From assembly GCF_038246755.1 (NCBI RefSeq), contig NZ_CP134706.1:6079501-6143500 (forward strand): a DNA stretch of 64,000 bases, written 5' to 3'. Shown piece by piece: positions 15,481 through 26,312 of this stretch. Under the pieces are notes generated by a model. That model made no database searches. It was not told the origin of the DNA and was given only the letters and a program-made list of their open reading frames with translations. The position numbers were made by a program, and so were the translations under genes. Within the stretch, counting starts at the first letter, position 1. Each line of letters begins with the position of its first letter. Source of the DNA: Micromonospora sp. FIMYZ51. Its GTDB lineage: Bacteria > Actinomycetota > Actinomycetes > Mycobacteriales > Micromonosporaceae.

Positions 15481-17325
15481 GTGGCTGCGCAGAACGACGG
15501 CGGCCCGGCCGACCCTCGCGAGGTCGGGCGACATCCACTGGGCAATCTCTGGCGGTTGCGGCACTACCTGCGCCCGCACGCCGTGCAGTTCGGCTGGCTG
15601 ATGCTGGCTGGGCTCGCCGCCACCGCAGCGGGCATCGCCGTACCACTGGTAGCGCAGCAGGTGGTCGACGGACCGGTGGCCCGGCGCGACCCGGCCGGTC
15701 TGTTCCAGTTGGCCGGGCTCGCGTTGCTGGTCGGCCTGGTCGAAGCCGTACTGATCTTCATCCGCCGGTGGGCACAGTCGTCCTCCTCGGTGGCCATGGA
15801 GGCGGCCATCCGCGACGACGTCTACGCCCACCTCCAGCGGCTGCCGGCCAGCTTCCACGACCGGTGGCCCTCCGGTCAGCTGCTCTCCCGGATCACCAGC
15901 GACCTGTCGGTGCTGCGCCGGTTCCTCTCCTTCGGGCTCCTCTTCCTCGTCCTGAACCTGATCACCTACCTGGTCGTGGTGGTGCTGCTGATCCGGCTGC
16001 ACCCGGCGCTGGGCCTGCTGGTGGCGGCCAGCGCGGTGCCGCTGTTCCTGATCGCCCGCCGCTTCGGTCGGCACTACCACACCGCGTCCCGGCTGATGCA
16101 GGACCAGCAGGGCGACGTGGCCACCCTGGTCGAGGAGACCGCGCAGGGGCTACGCACCATGCGGGCGTACGGGCGCGGACCGCAGCTGACCGAGCGGTTC
16201 GTCGCCGGCACCCGCAAGCTGCACGACATCGGGATCGGCAAGGGGCGGCTGCTCGCCCGCACCTCCGCCCGGCTCGACCTGGTACCCAATCTGACCCTGG
16301 GCATCGTGCTGGTGGCGGGCACCGCAGCGGTCGCCGAGGGGCAGCTCACCATCGGTCAACTGGTCGCCTTCGTCAGCCTCCAGCTGATGCTGATCTGGCC
16401 GGTGCAGTCGCTGGGCTGGATCATCGCCAACGGGCAGGAGGCGGCCACTGCCGCCGACCGGATCCAGGAGGTGCTGGACACCCCACCGGCCATCGTGGAC
16501 GCACCACACGCCGTCGCCCTGCCCCGCTCGGCGGTATGCGGCCGGCTCCGCTTCGAGTCGGTCAGCTTCCGCTACCCGGGCACCAGCACGCCGGTGCTGC
16601 GCGGCATCGACCTGACCGTCGAACCCGGCGAGACCCTCGCTGTGGTCGGTGCCACCGGCAGCGGCAAGAGCACCCTGCTGTCGCTGGTACCCCGGCTGCA
16701 CGACGTGGACACGGGCCGGCTCACCCTCGACGGGCACGACGTGCGCGACCTCCGGTTGGCCTCGCTGCGCCAACTGGTCGCGGTGGCCTTCGAGGAGCCC
16801 ACCCTGTTCTCCATGTCGGTGTGGGAGAACCTCACCCTGGGCCGCCCCGAGGCCGGCGAGGACGAGGTGCGGGCGGCGCTCGCGCTGGCCCAGGCCGAGT
16901 TCGCGTACGACCTGCCGTGGGGGCTGCGGACCCGGCTGGGTGAGCAGGGTCTGTCGCTCTCCGGCGGCCAGCGGCAGCGGCTGGCGCTGGCCCGGGCGGT
17001 GCTGGTACGGCCCGCGGTGCTGGTGCTCGACGACCCGCTCTCCGCGCTCGACGTGCACACCGAGGCGGCGGTGGAGTCGGCGTTGAAGCGGGTGCTGCGG
17101 AACATGACCGCGCTGCTTGTGGTGCACCGGCCGTCCACAATCAATCTCGCCGACCGGGTCGCGCTGCTGGAACACGGCCGGATCACCGCTGTCGGCCCGC
17201 ACACCGAACTGCTGGCCACCGTGCCGGCGTACCGCGCCCTGCTCACCGCCGATCCGCCTGCCGCGCCGGCCCCCCGGAGGCCGGTCGAGCCGGCACCGGA
17301 CGGTTGCCCGCTGGTTCGCTCATGA
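15481..17325 (+). CDS. ABC exporter half-transporter, degenerate-site subunit
   Basis: The 614-residue type IV ABC exporter half has a six-helix transmembrane domain (about residues 35-320) with [15 protein letters not shown], followed by a nucleotide-binding domain with Walker [11 protein letters not shown] and signature [14 protein letters not shown]. Walker B is [12 protein letters not shown]: the catalytic Glu is Asp, and the Q-loop Gln is Glu (AFEEPTLF). These changes mark the degenerate half of heterodimeric exporters such as TM287/288 and BmrCD. It starts at GTG and overlaps the second subunit by 4 bp (ATGA). The substrate is unknown; drug or lipid export is typical. Confidence 0.9.
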   Translation: MAAQNDGGPADPREVGRHPLGNLWRLRHYLRPHAVQFGWLMLAGLAATAAGIAVPLVAQQVVDGPVARRDPAGLFQLAGLALLVGLVEAVLIFIRRWAQSSSSVAMEAAIRDDVYAHLQRLPASFHDRWPSGQLLSRITSDLSVLRRFLSFGLLFLVLNLITYLVVVVLLIRLHPALGLLVAASAVPLFLIARRFGRHYHTASRLMQDQQGDVATLVEETAQGLRTMRAYGRGPQLTERFVAGTRKLHDIGIGKGRLLARTSARLDLVPNLTLGIVLVAGTAAVAEGQLTIGQLVAFVSLQLMLIWPVQSLGWIIANGQEAATAADRIQEVLDTPPAIVDAPHAVALPRSAVCGRLRFESVSFRYPGTSTPVLRGIDLTVEPGETLAVVGATGSGKSTLLSLVPRLHDVDTGRLTLDGHDVRDLRLASLRQLVAVAFEEPTLFSMSVWENLTLGRPEAGEDEVRAALALAQAEFAYDLPWGLRTRLGEQGLSLSGGQRQRLALARAVLVRPAVLVLDDPLSALDVHTEAAVESALKRVLRNMTALLVVHRPSTINLADRVALLEHGRITAVGPHTELLATVPAYRALLTADPPAAPAPRRPVEPAPDGCPLVRS

Positions 17326-19359
17326 CCGCCGCCCAGTGGCGGGGGATCGCGCCCGATCCGCACGCCGACCGCAGCCTGGCCGAGGAGACCTCCCCCGAGG
17401 CGGTGGCCCGGCTGCGCGCCCGCAGCTGGACGCTGCTGGCCGACGTGCTGCGACCGCACCGCCGTCGGCTGGGCGGTGCGGTGGCGCTGCTGCTGGCCCA
17501 GAACGCCGCCGCGATGTCCGGGCCGTACCTGGTGATGCTCGGCATCGACCGGGCGATCGAACCGCTGCGGGCCGGCCGACCCGGCCCGCTGGTCACCGTC
17601 GCCGTGGCGTTCGCCGCCGCGACCGCTGTCGAGTACGTGGCCCGCCGGGGCTTCCTCACCCTCTCCGCGCGCATCGGCCAGGCCGTCCTGCTCGACCTCC
17701 GCCAGCGGGTGTACGCGCACTTTCTGCGCCTGCCGGTGGCCTTTCACGAGCGCTACACCTCGGGCCGGATGATCTCCCGCCTGACCAGCGACATCGACTC
17801 GATCTCGGAGCTGGCCGGCGGCGGCGTCGAGGGCCTGGTGATGGCGGTCCTGACGATCGTGTCGGTGGCCGGCATCCTGCTCTGGCTGGACCTGCCGCTG
17901 GCCGCGGTCACCCTGCTCGCCTTCCCGCTGCTGTTCTGGCTGTCCCGCTGGTTCGCCCGGGCGTCGGCCTGCGCCTACCGGCGCACCCGCGAGTCGATGG
18001 CCCTGGTCATCGTGCACTTCGTCGAGTCGATGCGGGGCATCCGGGCGGTGCAGACGTACCGCCGGGAGCCTCGTAACCAGGAAATCTTCTCCTCGGTCAA
18101 CGACGACTACCGCCTCGCCAGCCGGCACGCGTTCCGCCTGATCGCGACGTACTCGCCGGGGATCAAGCTGATCGGCAACGTCACGGTGGCGGCGGTGCTC
18201 TGTTACGGCGGCGCCCGGGTGCTCGACGGCCACATCGCGGTCGGCGTACTCGCCGCCTTCCTGCTCTACCTGCGCCGGTTCTTCGAACCGATGCAGGAGC
18301 TGAGCCAGTTCTACAACTCGCTGCAATCGGCCACCGCCGCGTTGGAGAAGCTCGCCGGGGTGCTCGACGAACGCCCCGAGGTCGCCGAGCCGACGAATCC
18401 CGTCCCGTTGCCCCGCCGCCCGACAAACGGCGCAGGTAGCGTCGCCGACGGGGCGGCCACCGGCGGTCCGGACGGCGGCAGCGCGACCGGGGCGGCGCAG
18501 CCGGGGGCGGCGCGACCGGGGGCGGCGCGACCGGGGCGGCGCAGCCGGCAGCAGTGCAGGCGGCAGCGGTGCGACCGGCGGTCCGGGCTGCGGCGCGGTC
18601 ACCTTCCGGTCGGTCTCGTTCGGGTACCGGCCCCAGGCGCCGATCCTGACCGGGCTGGACCTCAGCATCCCGGCCGGGCAGACGGTGGCGCTGATCGGGC
18701 CGACCGGCGCCGGCAAGTCCACCGTCGCCAAGCTGCTCGCCCGGTTCTACGACCCGGTCGCCGGCACCGTCCTGCTCGACGGGGTGGACCTGCGCCAGGT
18801 GGCCGATGCCGAGCTGCGCCGGGCGGTGGTGCTGGTCACCCAGGAGACGCACCTGTTCGGCGGCACCGTGGCGGAAAACATCCGGTTCGGCCGCCCGGAC
18901 GCCGACGACGACGCAGTGGTCGCCGCCGCCCGGGCGATCGGCGCGCACGACTTCATCGCGGCGCTGCCCGACGGGTACGCCACCGAGGTACGCCGACGCG
19001 GCGGCCGGCTCTCCGCCGGGCAACGGCAGCTGGTCGCCTTCGCCCGCGCGTTCCTGGCCGATCCGGCGGTGCTGATCCTGGACGAGGCCACCTCGTCGCT
19101 GGACGTGCCGACCGAACGCGCGGTGCAGCAGGCGCTCGGCACCATCCTGCGGGACCGGACGGCGGTGGTGATCGCGCACCGGCTGTCCACCGTGGAAATT
19201 GCCGACCGGGTCCTCGTCCTCGACGACGGCCGGATCGTCGAGGACGGGCCGCCCGCCGAGCTGATCGCCGGCGGTGGCCGGTACGCCGCCCTGCACCACC
19301 AGTGGCGGCTGGGTATTTCGGTGCCCGACACCGGGCCGCTGCCTACCATCGACGAATGA
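17322..19359 (+). pseudogene. ABC exporter half-transporter, catalytic subunit, apparent frameshift in linker
   Basis: The transmembrane domain (from ATG 17322; [20 protein letters not shown]) is in one frame and the ATPase domain in the next. The switch falls in a G-rich linker near 18480-18560. The ATPase has [10 protein letters not shown], Walker [10 protein letters not shown], signature [14 protein letters not shown], Walker [13 protein letters not shown] with its Glu, and the switch His in VIAHRLST. The intact Walker B and altered signature complement the LDD subunit before it. The shift could be real (inactivation or phase variation at G runs of 4, 5, 5 and 4) or a sequencing error in GC-rich DNA. 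A single-base deletion would restore one ORF of about 678 residues. Confidence 0.75.
18480..18560. repeat. G-run tandem repeat at the exporter frameshift
   Basis: Repeats built on GCGCGACCGGGGGCGGC occur three to four times, with G runs of 4, 5, 5 and 4. The reading frame of the upstream transmembrane part and of the downstream ATPase part differ across exactly this tract. Confidence 0.8.
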
Positions 19360-21971
19360 CTGATACGGCGAGGACGGCGCGTACCGGCGTTCCCGAGCGT
19401 CCGACCCTGGACGGGCTCGAGGAAACCTGGTCGCACCGCTGGCAGGAGGAGGGCACGTACGCGTTCGACCGGAGCAAGGCGGCTGTCCGGGGTCGCGGCG
19501 AGGCGTCAGACTCGCCGAGCCCGGATGGCCGTAGGTCGGACGTGTACGCGATCGACACCCCGCCGCCGACCGTATCCGGCGAGCTGCACATGGGGCACGT
19601 CTTCTCGTACACCCACACCGACCTGGTCGCCCGGTTCCAGCGGATGCGCGGTCGGATGGTCTTCTACCCGATGGGCTGGGACGACAACGGGCTGCCCACC
19701 GAGCGGCGGGTGCAGAACGTCTACGGCGTGCGCTGCGACCCGTCCCTGCCGTACGACCCGGACTGGCGGGCGCCGGAGGCTCCGGTGGACGACGCCGCCC
19801 GCAAGGATCCGACCCCGATCTCCCGGCGCAACTTCATCGAGCTGTGCGAGCGCCTGACCCTCGCCGACGAGCAGGTCTTCGAGGCGCTCTGGCGGCGGCT
19901 CGGGCTGTCGGTGGACTGGTCGCTGATGTACACCACGATCGGACCGGCCGCCCGGACCGCCTCGCAGCGGGCGTTCCTGCGCAACCTGGCCCGGGGCGAG
20001 GCGTACCAGGCCGAGGCACCGACGCTCTGGGACGTGGGCTTCGCCACCGCCGTGGCCCAGGCCGAGTTGGAGGAGCGGGAACGGCCCGGCGCGTACCACC
20101 GGCTGCGGTTCCACGGACCCGGTGGGCGGGAGGTGCTGATCGACACCACCCGGCCGGAGCTGCTGCCGGCCTGCGTCGCGCTGGTCTGCCACCCCGACGA
20201 CGAGCGGTACGCGGACCTGGTCGGCGCGGTGGTGCGTACCCCCCTCTTCGGGGTCGAGGTGCCGGTGCGTGCGCATCCGCTGGCGGACCCGGCCAAGGGC
20301 ACCGGCATCGCGATGGTCTGCACCTTCGGTGACCTGACCGACGTGACCTGGTGGCGGGAGCTTTCGCTGGCCACCCGGGTGGTGGTCGGTCGGGACGGCC
20401 GGCTGCTGCCGGAGCCGCCGGCCGGGGTGCCCGCCGGACCATACGCGGCGCTGGCCGGGCAGACCGTCAACGGCGCCCGGCGGAGCGTGGTGCAGCTGCT
20501 GACCGACGCCGGTGACCTGGTCGGCGAGCCGCGCCCGATCACCCACCCGGTGAAGTTCTACGAGCGGGGTGACCGGCCGCTGGAGATCGTCTCGACCCGG
20601 CAGTGGTACCTGCGCAACGGTGGCCGCGACACCGAACTGCGGGCGGCGATGCTGGCCCGGGGACGGGAGCTGCGCTGGGTGCCGGAACACATGCGGCACC
20701 GCTACGAGCACTGGGTGGGCGGCCTGACCGGCGACTGGCTGGTCAGCCGGCAGCGCTTCTTCGGGGTGCCGGTGCCGGTGTGGTACCGACTCGACGACGC
20801 TGGCGAGCCGGACTGGTCCCAGCCTCTCACGCCGGACGAGTCTTCGCTGCCGATCGACCCCGCCGAGGACGCCCCACCCGGGTACGACGAGTCACAACGC
20901 GGCGTGCCGGGTGGGTTCATCGGCGATCCGGACGTGCTGGACACCTGGGCCACCTCGTCGCTGACCCCGCAGATCGCCGGCGGTTGGGAACGCGATCCGG
21001 AGCTGTTCCGCCGGGTCTTCCCGATGGACCTGCGTCCGCAGGGCCAGGAGATCATCCGGACCTGGCTGTTCGCCACGGTGGTGCGGGCGCACCTGGAACA
21101 CGGCACGCTGCCCTGGCGGACCACCGAGCTGTCCGGCTGGATCCTCGACCCGGACCGCAAGAAGATGTCCAAGTCCAAGGGGAACGTGGTCACCCCGATG
21201 GCGCTGCTGGAGCAGCACGGCTCCGACGCGGTGCGCTACTGGTCGGCAACTGGCCGGCCCGGCACCGACCTGGCCTTCGACCCGGCACAGATCAAGGTCG
21301 GCCGGCGGCTCGCCACCAAGCTGCTCAACGCGTCGAAGTTCGCCCTCGGCCTGGGCGCCGCCGACGCCTTGCGCGCCCCGGCGACCGAGCCGCTGGACCG
21401 GGCCATGCTCGCCGAACTGTCCACCGTGGTCGGTTCGGCCACCGCCGCCTTCGAGGCGTACGACCACACGGCGGCGTTGCAGGCCACCGAGTCGTTCTTC
21501 TGGCGGTTCTGCGACGACTACATCGAGTTGGTCAAGGAACGCGCCTATGGCAGCGGCACCGGGGCCGACTCGGCCCGGGCGGCCCTGGCCAACGCGCTCT
21601 CGGTGCAGCTGCGGCTGTTCGCTCCGGTGCTGCCGTACGCCACCGAGGAGGTCTGGTCCTGGTGGCGGTACGGCTCGGTGCACCGGGCGCCGTGGCCCAC
21701 CACGTACGAGGTGGGCCGGGCGATCCAGGGCGCGGGCGACCCGCAGCTGCTGCGGTTGGCGTCCGACGCGTTGGGGCAGGTCCGGCGGGCCAAGTCGGAA
21801 CGGAAGCTGTCCATGAAGGCGGTGGTGCCGCTGGCCGAGGCGCTCGGCCCGGCCGCACTGCTGGACCAGCTCACGGTGGTCGCCGACGACGTGCGGGCGG
21901 CCGGCCGGATCGACAAGCTCGACCTGCTTCCCGACCGCACCCCCGAACTGGTGATCGCCTGCGCGTTCTAG
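19356..21971 (+). CDS. valS: Valine--tRNA ligase, archaeal/Rickettsia-type
   Basis: The 871-residue class I synthetase has [20 protein letters not shown] (HIGH-type motif), the editing-domain stretch [20 protein letters not shown], the [14 protein letters not shown] segment, [11 protein letters not shown] and [24 protein letters not shown] and [16 protein letters not shown] are characteristic of the archaeal-type ValRS rather than the usual bacterial form. It charges tRNA-Val. ATG 19356 overlaps the stop of the ABC subunit as ATGA, so it is probably translated with it. A strong hairpin follows the stop. A second, bacterial-type valS may exist elsewhere in the genome. Confidence 0.93.
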   Translation: MTDTARTARTGVPERPTLDGLEETWSHRWQEEGTYAFDRSKAAVRGRGEASDSPSPDGRRSDVYAIDTPPPTVSGELHMGHVFSYTHTDLVARFQRMRGRMVFYPMGWDDNGLPTERRVQNVYGVRCDPSLPYDPDWRAPEAPVDDAARKDPTPISRRNFIELCERLTLADEQVFEALWRRLGLSVDWSLMYTTIGPAARTASQRAFLRNLARGEAYQAEAPTLWDVGFATAVAQAELEERERPGAYHRLRFHGPGGREVLIDTTRPELLPACVALVCHPDDERYADLVGAVVRTPLFGVEVPVRAHPLADPAKGTGIAMVCTFGDLTDVTWWRELSLATRVVVGRDGRLLPEPPAGVPAGPYAALAGQTVNGARRSVVQLLTDAGDLVGEPRPITHPVKFYERGDRPLEIVSTRQWYLRNGGRDTELRAAMLARGRELRWVPEHMRHRYEHWVGGLTGDWLVSRQRFFGVPVPVWYRLDDAGEPDWSQPLTPDESSLPIDPAEDAPPGYDESQRGVPGGFIGDPDVLDTWATSSLTPQIAGGWERDPELFRRVFPMDLRPQGQEIIRTWLFATVVRAHLEHGTLPWRTTELSGWILDPDRKKMSKSKGNVVTPMALLEQHGSDAVRYWSATGRPGTDLAFDPAQIKVGRRLATKLLNASKFALGLGAADALRAPATEPLDRAMLAELSTVVGSATAAFEAYDHTAALQATESFFWRFCDDYIELVKERAYGSGTGADSARAALANALSVQLRLFAPVLPYATEEVWSWWRYGSVHRAPWPTTYEVGRAIQGAGDPQLLRLASDALGQVRRAKSERKLSMKAVVPLAEALGPAALLDQLTVVADDVRAAGRIDKLDLLPDRTPELVIACAF

Positions 21972-21972
21972 C

Positions 21973-22008
21973 CTGTCCGGAAGGGCCCCGAGGGGCCCTT
22001 CCGGACAG
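21973..22008. terminator. Bidirectional terminator between valS and the ABC-2 operon
   Basis: CTGTCCGGAAGGGCCCC and its perfect complement form a 17-bp stem with a 2-nt loop, between two convergent stop codons. The stem contains the AAGGGCCCC core also found in the dispersed TTAACGCCT elements. Confidence 0.9.
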
Positions 22009-22009
22009 C

Positions 22010-22720
22010 TCAGCTGGTTTCGCCGGTGACCGAGAAGGAGCGCAGCCGGCTGACGGCGAGCCCGGTGAAGCCGATGCTGACCAGCACCGTCATCACCACC
22101 GCCAGCGGCACGGAGACCGTCGTGCTGAGCAGGTCCGTCGCGGCGAGCCGGTCGGCCAGGGCGATCACGTAGTGCTGGATGGAGAGCACCCGGGTGCCGG
22201 TGACCATGCTGCCGAGCAGCCCCTCCCAGATCAGCACGTAGACCAGGCCGAGCAGCACCGGTCGCCGGGTGAGCAGGCTGGCCGCCAGGAACAGCGCCGA
22301 GTACGCCACCGCACCGACCGCCGCGGCGACGGCGAGTGCCAGACCGAGGCGGACCGACTCGGCCAGCAGGCCGGCGACGAAGAGCGGCACCGCGACGGTG
22401 GTCGCGGTGACCCCGACCGCCACCGCCAGCTTCGGCAGCACGATCTGCCAGCGCGGCAGCGGGGTGGTGAGCACGTGCACCACAGTTCCGTCGTCGATCT
22501 CGGCACCGAGCACGCCGGTGCCGACGATCAGCGCGACCACCGGCAGCACCACGGCCAGCCCGAGGCCGACCAGCACCGGCGGCCCCCACGCGCTGGCCGC
22601 CACGTCCAGCCCTCGGGCCAGCGCGGCCAGCGCCACCACAAGTGCGGGCAGCGGCAGCAGCAACAGGAATCGGCGACGGCCGAACAGCCCGCGCGCGGTG
22701 ATCCAGGCGACAGTGGACAT
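22010..22720 (-). CDS. ABC-2 type permease (second pair)
   Basis: The 236-residue membrane protein has about six hydrophobic segments and the ABC-2 hallmark GAEIDDGTVVHVLTTPLPRWQI after the second helix. It pairs with the ATPase encoded just upstream, whose stop overlaps this start by one base (TGATG). It is the last gene of a four-gene operon of two ATPase-permease pairs. The substrate is not evident. Confidence 0.88.
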   Translation of the reverse strand: MSTVAWITARGLFGRRRFLLLLPLPALVVALAALARGLDVAASAWGPPVLVGLGLAVVLPVVALIVGTGVLGAEIDDGTVVHVLTTPLPRWQIVLPKLAVAVGVTATTVAVPLFVAGLLAESVRLGLALAVAAAVGAVAYSALFLAASLLTRRPVLLGLVYVLIWEGLLGSMVTGTRVLSIQHYVIALADRLAATDLLSTTVSVPLAVVMTVLVSIGFTGLAVSRLRSFSVTGETS

Positions 22721-23670
22721 CAGGCCTCCACCAGGTAGGAGAAGACGCTCTCCAGGGATTCGTCCTCGGGAATCAGCTGCCGCACCCGTATCCCTTGGGC
22801 CAGGGCGACCTTCGGCAGCACCCGGGTGAAGCCGCCGTAGTCGCCGGCCCGGACGGTCAGACCGTCGCGGCCCAACTCGACACCGGTCACCGAGGGCTCG
22901 GCCATCAGGGCCACGGCCAGCGCGCGGTCGTCGGTGGAGCGGATGGCGAAGACGTGCGGCCGGTTGGTCATCAGCCGGCGGATGGTCCGGAAGTCGCCGG
23001 AGGCGGCGAGCCGGCCGGCGACCATCACCTGCACGGTGCCCGAGACCTGCTCGACCTCTTCCAGGATGTGCGAGCTGAACAGGATGGTGCGCCCGGCGTC
23101 GCCGAGCGAGTGCAGCAGCTCCATCATGTGCAGGCGTTGGCGCGGGTCCATGCCGTTGAACGGCTCGTCCAGCAGCAGCACCTGCGGGTCGTGCACAAGC
23201 GCCGCCGCCACCCGGGCCCGCTGCCGCATGCCCTTGGAGTAGGTGCCGATCCGGCGGTCCTGCGCGCCCTCCAACTCGACCATGGCCACCGCCCGGCGGG
23301 CCGCCTCGGCCGGGTCCGGCAGCTTGTGCAACTTCGCGGTGGCCAGCACGAACTCGTACGCGGTGAGGAAGCCGTGCACCGCCTCCCGCTCGCTGACCAG
23401 CCCGAGCCGTCGGTAGACGGCGGGGTTGCGCCAGGTGGGCGCCGCGTCCAGGGTGACCGTGCCCCGGGAGGGGGCGAGGAACCCGGCCATCATGTGCAGC
23501 AGGGTGGTCTTGCCCGCGCCGTTCGGGCCGAGCAGCCCGGTCACTCCGGGGCCGAGGCTCATGCTCACGTCGTTCACCGCCACCACGTTGCCGTACCAGC
23601 GGGAGACCCCGACCAGGTCGAGGGTGCTGGTGGCGGTGGCCGGCGGGGCGGGATTGCTGATCGTGGTCAT
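22720..23670 (-). CDS. ABC transporter ATP-binding protein (second pair)
   Basis: The 316-residue ATPase has Walker A GPNGAGKTTLLHM, signature YSKGMRQRARVAAAL, Walker B VLLLDEPFNGMD and the His loop in ILFSSHILEEVE. A C-terminal extension of about 90 residues resembles regulatory domains of drug-exporting ABC-2 ATPases. The ATG overlaps the preceding permease stop by 4 bp. It drives the 22010-22720 permease. Confidence 0.92.
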   Translation of the reverse strand: MTTISNPAPPATATSTLDLVGVSRWYGNVVAVNDVSMSLGPGVTGLLGPNGAGKTTLLHMMAGFLAPSRGTVTLDAAPTWRNPAVYRRLGLVSEREAVHGFLTAYEFVLATAKLHKLPDPAEAARRAVAMVELEGAQDRRIGTYSKGMRQRARVAAALVHDPQVLLLDEPFNGMDPRQRLHMMELLHSLGDAGRTILFSSHILEEVEQVSGTVQVMVAGRLAASGDFRTIRRLMTNRPHVFAIRSTDDRALAVALMAEPSVTGVELGRDGLTVRAGDYGGFTRVLPKVALAQGIRVRQLIPEDESLESVFSYLVEA

Positions 23671-24548
23671 CGTGCGGCCACCTTCTCGTAGCGGGCCAGC
23701 AGCAGGGCGATGCAGCCGGTCACCAGCGCGACGGCGACAAGTGCGTACACCGGACCGTAGGCACCGAGGTCGGTGCCGAGATCGTTGGGATCGGTGATCA
23801 GTTGGTCGCGCATGGTCCAGATGCCGATGCCCTGCACCAGCGTGGAGGGTGAGGCCAGGCCGGCCAGCTGGTTGGCGACCTGCGACGGCATGATCATCAG
23901 CGTGCCGACGATCGGCGTGGTCATCAGGAAGACCGCGACGATCCCACCGGCGGCGAAGGCCCGCTTGCCGGTCAGCGCGGCGATCAGCAGGCCGACCGAG
24001 GCGAAGACCACCGCCCACAGCCCGGCGTAGAGCAGCCCGGGCAGCAGATCGAGCAGCTCGTCCCAGACCGCACGCATCCCGTCGGAGGTGAACGCGGCAC
24101 CGATGAACATCACCAGCTGCGGCGCGCCGAGCAGCAGCCAGAGCCCGGTGACCAGCGCGAGCAGTTTGGCGAGCGGGTAGTCGGCGCGCGGCAGCGGCCG
24201 GGAGAAGTACAACGGGAGCACCCCGCTGCGCAGGTCGCGGGAGACCAGCTCGGGCGCGGCCACCGCGACGAAGAAGATGACCAGCCAGCTCATCGCGTCG
24301 GCGAACTGGGCGTACGTCATTACCGTCTCGCCGATCTGGCTGCTGATCGCGGTCACCGCGGCGGCCACCATCAGCACAATGCCGACCACCAGCCAGGGGA
24401 AGATCTTCGCCTTGGCGCTGCGACCCAGCCCGAAGACGGTCCGTACGCCGTGCAGGTAGAGCGCGCCGAAGACCTGCCGGCGGCCGAGCCGCGGACCGGT
24501 GTAGCGCTGGTAGCCGATGTCGTGGATGACGCCGGTCGGCTCAGGCAT
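23667..24548 (-). CDS. ABC-2 type permease (first pair)
   Basis: The 293-residue protein has an N-terminal cytoplasmic stretch ([20 protein letters not shown]) and six membrane helices. The conserved [22 protein letters not shown] segment is characteristic of ABC-2 permeases that move lipids or drugs. It overlaps the ATPase upstream by 8 bp and the ATPase downstream by 4 bp, so translation of the operon is tightly coupled. Confidence 0.9.
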   Translation of the reverse strand: MPEPTGVIHDIGYQRYTGPRLGRRQVFGALYLHGVRTVFGLGRSAKAKIFPWLVVGIVLMVAAAVTAISSQIGETVMTYAQFADAMSWLVIFFVAVAAPELVSRDLRSGVLPLYFSRPLPRADYPLAKLLALVTGLWLLLGAPQLVMFIGAAFTSDGMRAVWDELLDLLPGLLYAGLWAVVFASVGLLIAALTGKRAFAAGGIVAVFLMTTPIVGTLMIMPSQVANQLAGLASPSTLVQGIGIWTMRDQLITDPNDLGTDLGAYGPVYALVAVALVTGCIALLLARYEKVAAR

Positions 24549-25455
24549 GGCTGCTCTCCCTGCGGGCGAAGAGTTCGGCGACCCGGTGCCGACGCTGGTC
24601 GAGCCGGTGCAGCGGCAGGTCCAGCTCGGCCACCGCGCCGATGATCAGGTCGTACGTGCCCTGGTCGGCCAGCGGGACGAGAAGCAGCCGCCCCTCCCGG
24701 CTCACCGGCAGGTCCAGCGCGGCCAACCGGGCGGCAAGCGACTCGGTGCCCTCGCTCACCTCGACGGCGAGCACGTCGGTGGCGGAGGTCATCGCGGCGA
24801 TGTGGTCGGCGCGCAGCAGCCGGCCACCGTCGATCGCGACAAGCGTGTCGCAGATCCGCTCGACCTCGCCGAGCAGGTGCGAGCAGACCAGCACGGAGAT
24901 GCCGAACTCGGTGCCGATCCGGTGCACCAGGGCGAGCATGGCGTCCCGGCCGGCCGGGTCGAGACCGTTCGTGGGCTCGTCGAGCAGCAGCAGGTCGGGG
25001 TCGTGCACCAGCGCCTGGGCGAGCTTGACCCGCTGCTTCATGCCGGTGGAGTAGCCGCCGACCGGGCGGTGGCGCTCCTCGTGCAGGCCCACGTGGCGCA
25101 GCGCCTCGGAGGCCCGTTCCCGGGCGACCGTACGCGGCAGGCCGCTCATTCGGCCGAGGTGGGTGACCAACTCGGCGGCGGACAGGTCGGGCGGCAGGCA
25201 GTCGTGCTCGGGCATGTAACCGACCCGGGCGCGGACCTCCGCCGCCTCGGTGGTCGGGTCGAGACCCAGCACCTGAATCCGGCCGGCGGTCGGGGTCAGC
25301 AGGCCCAGCAGCAGCTTGATCAGCGTCGACTTGCCGGCACCGTTGGCGCCGACCAGGCCGACGACGCCCGGCTCGACCGTGACGGTCAGCTCCGACAGCG
25401 CGGTGACCCCGCCGCCGTAGACCTTCGTCAACGACTCGGTTGCGATCAGTGTCAC
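24541..25455 (-). CDS. ABC transporter ATP-binding protein (first pair)
   Basis: The 304-residue ATPase has Walker [15 protein letters not shown], signature [15 protein letters not shown], Walker [13 protein letters not shown] and switch His in [12 protein letters not shown], then a C-terminal extension. The start is GTG at 25455. It is the first gene of the four-gene operon and probably energises the adjacent permease, while the second ATPase-permease pair may form a separate or mixed transporter. Confidence 0.92.
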   Translation of the reverse strand: MTLIATESLTKVYGGGVTALSELTVTVEPGVVGLVGANGAGKSTLIKLLLGLLTPTAGRIQVLGLDPTTEAAEVRARVGYMPEHDCLPPDLSAAELVTHLGRMSGLPRTVARERASEALRHVGLHEERHRPVGGYSTGMKQRVKLAQALVHDPDLLLLDEPTNGLDPAGRDAMLALVHRIGTEFGISVLVCSHLLGEVERICDTLVAIDGGRLLRADHIAAMTSATDVLAVEVSEGTESLAARLAALDLPVSREGRLLLVPLADQGTYDLIIGAVAELDLPLHRLDQRRHRVAELFARRESSHA

Positions 25456-25600
25456 GTCGACAGCCTAGAGAGAAAAGACAACGCCACGGCCCTGGCCACG
25501 ACCCGGCGTTTCCCTGATTCTGCTCCGCCGGCAACCCCTAGGGATTTGGTAACCGCTCGGGGGGCTGACTGGCACGGCGCTGTCGGAGACACTGGCGGAC

Positions 25601-26167
25601 ATGATCAGCCGCCTGCTCCGTACTCCGGTGACCTGGATCGCGGTGGCCGTACTGGCCGCCGGATCGGCGCTCGGCCTGTACTGGTTCCAGCCGTGGAAAC
25701 TGTTCACCAACTCCGAAGTGGCCGAGCAGTTGACCGTCGTCGCCACGCCGGCCGGCCCGAGCGCGTCCGCCGAGCCGAGCGCGTCCGCCGAGCCGACGCC
25801 CGCCGCCACCGGGCCCACCCTGGTCGGCTCCGGCGACTTCGTCAGCCACGAGCACGAGACGTCGGGCAGCGCCCGCATCGTCCGCACCGCCGACGGGCGG
25901 CACCGGCTGGAGCTGGTCGGGCTGGACACGTCAAACGGCCCGGATCTGCGGGTGTGGCTCACCGACCAGCCGGTGCTGCCCGGCAAGGCCGGCTGGCACG
26001 TGTTCGACGACGGCCGCTGGGTCGAGCTGGGCCGGCTCAAGGGCAACCGCGGCGATCAGGGGTACGACATTCCCGCCGATCTCGACCTGGCCGGTCTGAC
26101 CAGTGTCTCCATCTGGTGCAAGCGGTTCGCGGTCTCCTTCGGTGCGGCTGCGCTGGACCGGACCTGA
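25601..26167 (+). CDS. DM13-domain membrane-anchored protein
   Basis: The 188-residue protein has an N-terminal membrane anchor (about residues 11-28), an Ala/Ser/Glu/Pro-rich spacer with repeated PSASAE, and a DM13 domain (residues about 75-185). The domain shows GSGDFVSHEHETSGSARIV, DTSNGPDLRVWLTD and the late conserved SIWCKRFAVSFGAAAL containing the single invariant cysteine. DM13 domains are predicted to take part in extracytoplasmic redox or electron-transfer reactions. It is divergent from the ABC-2 operon. Confidence 0.85.
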   Translation: MISRLLRTPVTWIAVAVLAAGSALGLYWFQPWKLFTNSEVAEQLTVVATPAGPSASAEPSASAEPTPAATGPTLVGSGDFVSHEHETSGSARIVRTADGRHRLELVGLDTSNGPDLRVWLTDQPVLPGKAGWHVFDDGRWVELGRLKGNRGDQGYDIPADLDLAGLTSVSIWCKRFAVSFGAAALDRT

Positions 26168-26312
26168 GCCGGGTCGGAACGGACCCGCCGGACCGGACGG
26201 CAGCCGGGTCGGGCCGCACCCGGGCGAAGCGGGGTCACCAGAGCAGTGGTGCTCTCGACCGATCGGCGGAGGGCTGCGAAACTGTGTGCCGGTCGCCGGA
26301 GTTGGGGGTTCG

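Noticed and set aside
17304..21971. One continuous frame joining the ABC membrane domain to valS
   Set aside because: The middle is Arg/Pro-rich nonsense while the real ATPase domain lies in the next frame. The continuity results from the linker frameshift and few stops in GC-rich DNA.
15481..21971. Antibiotic biosynthetic cluster with self-resistance
   Set aside because: No PKS, NRPS, RiPP or tailoring genes are nearby; only an exporter and a tRNA synthetase.
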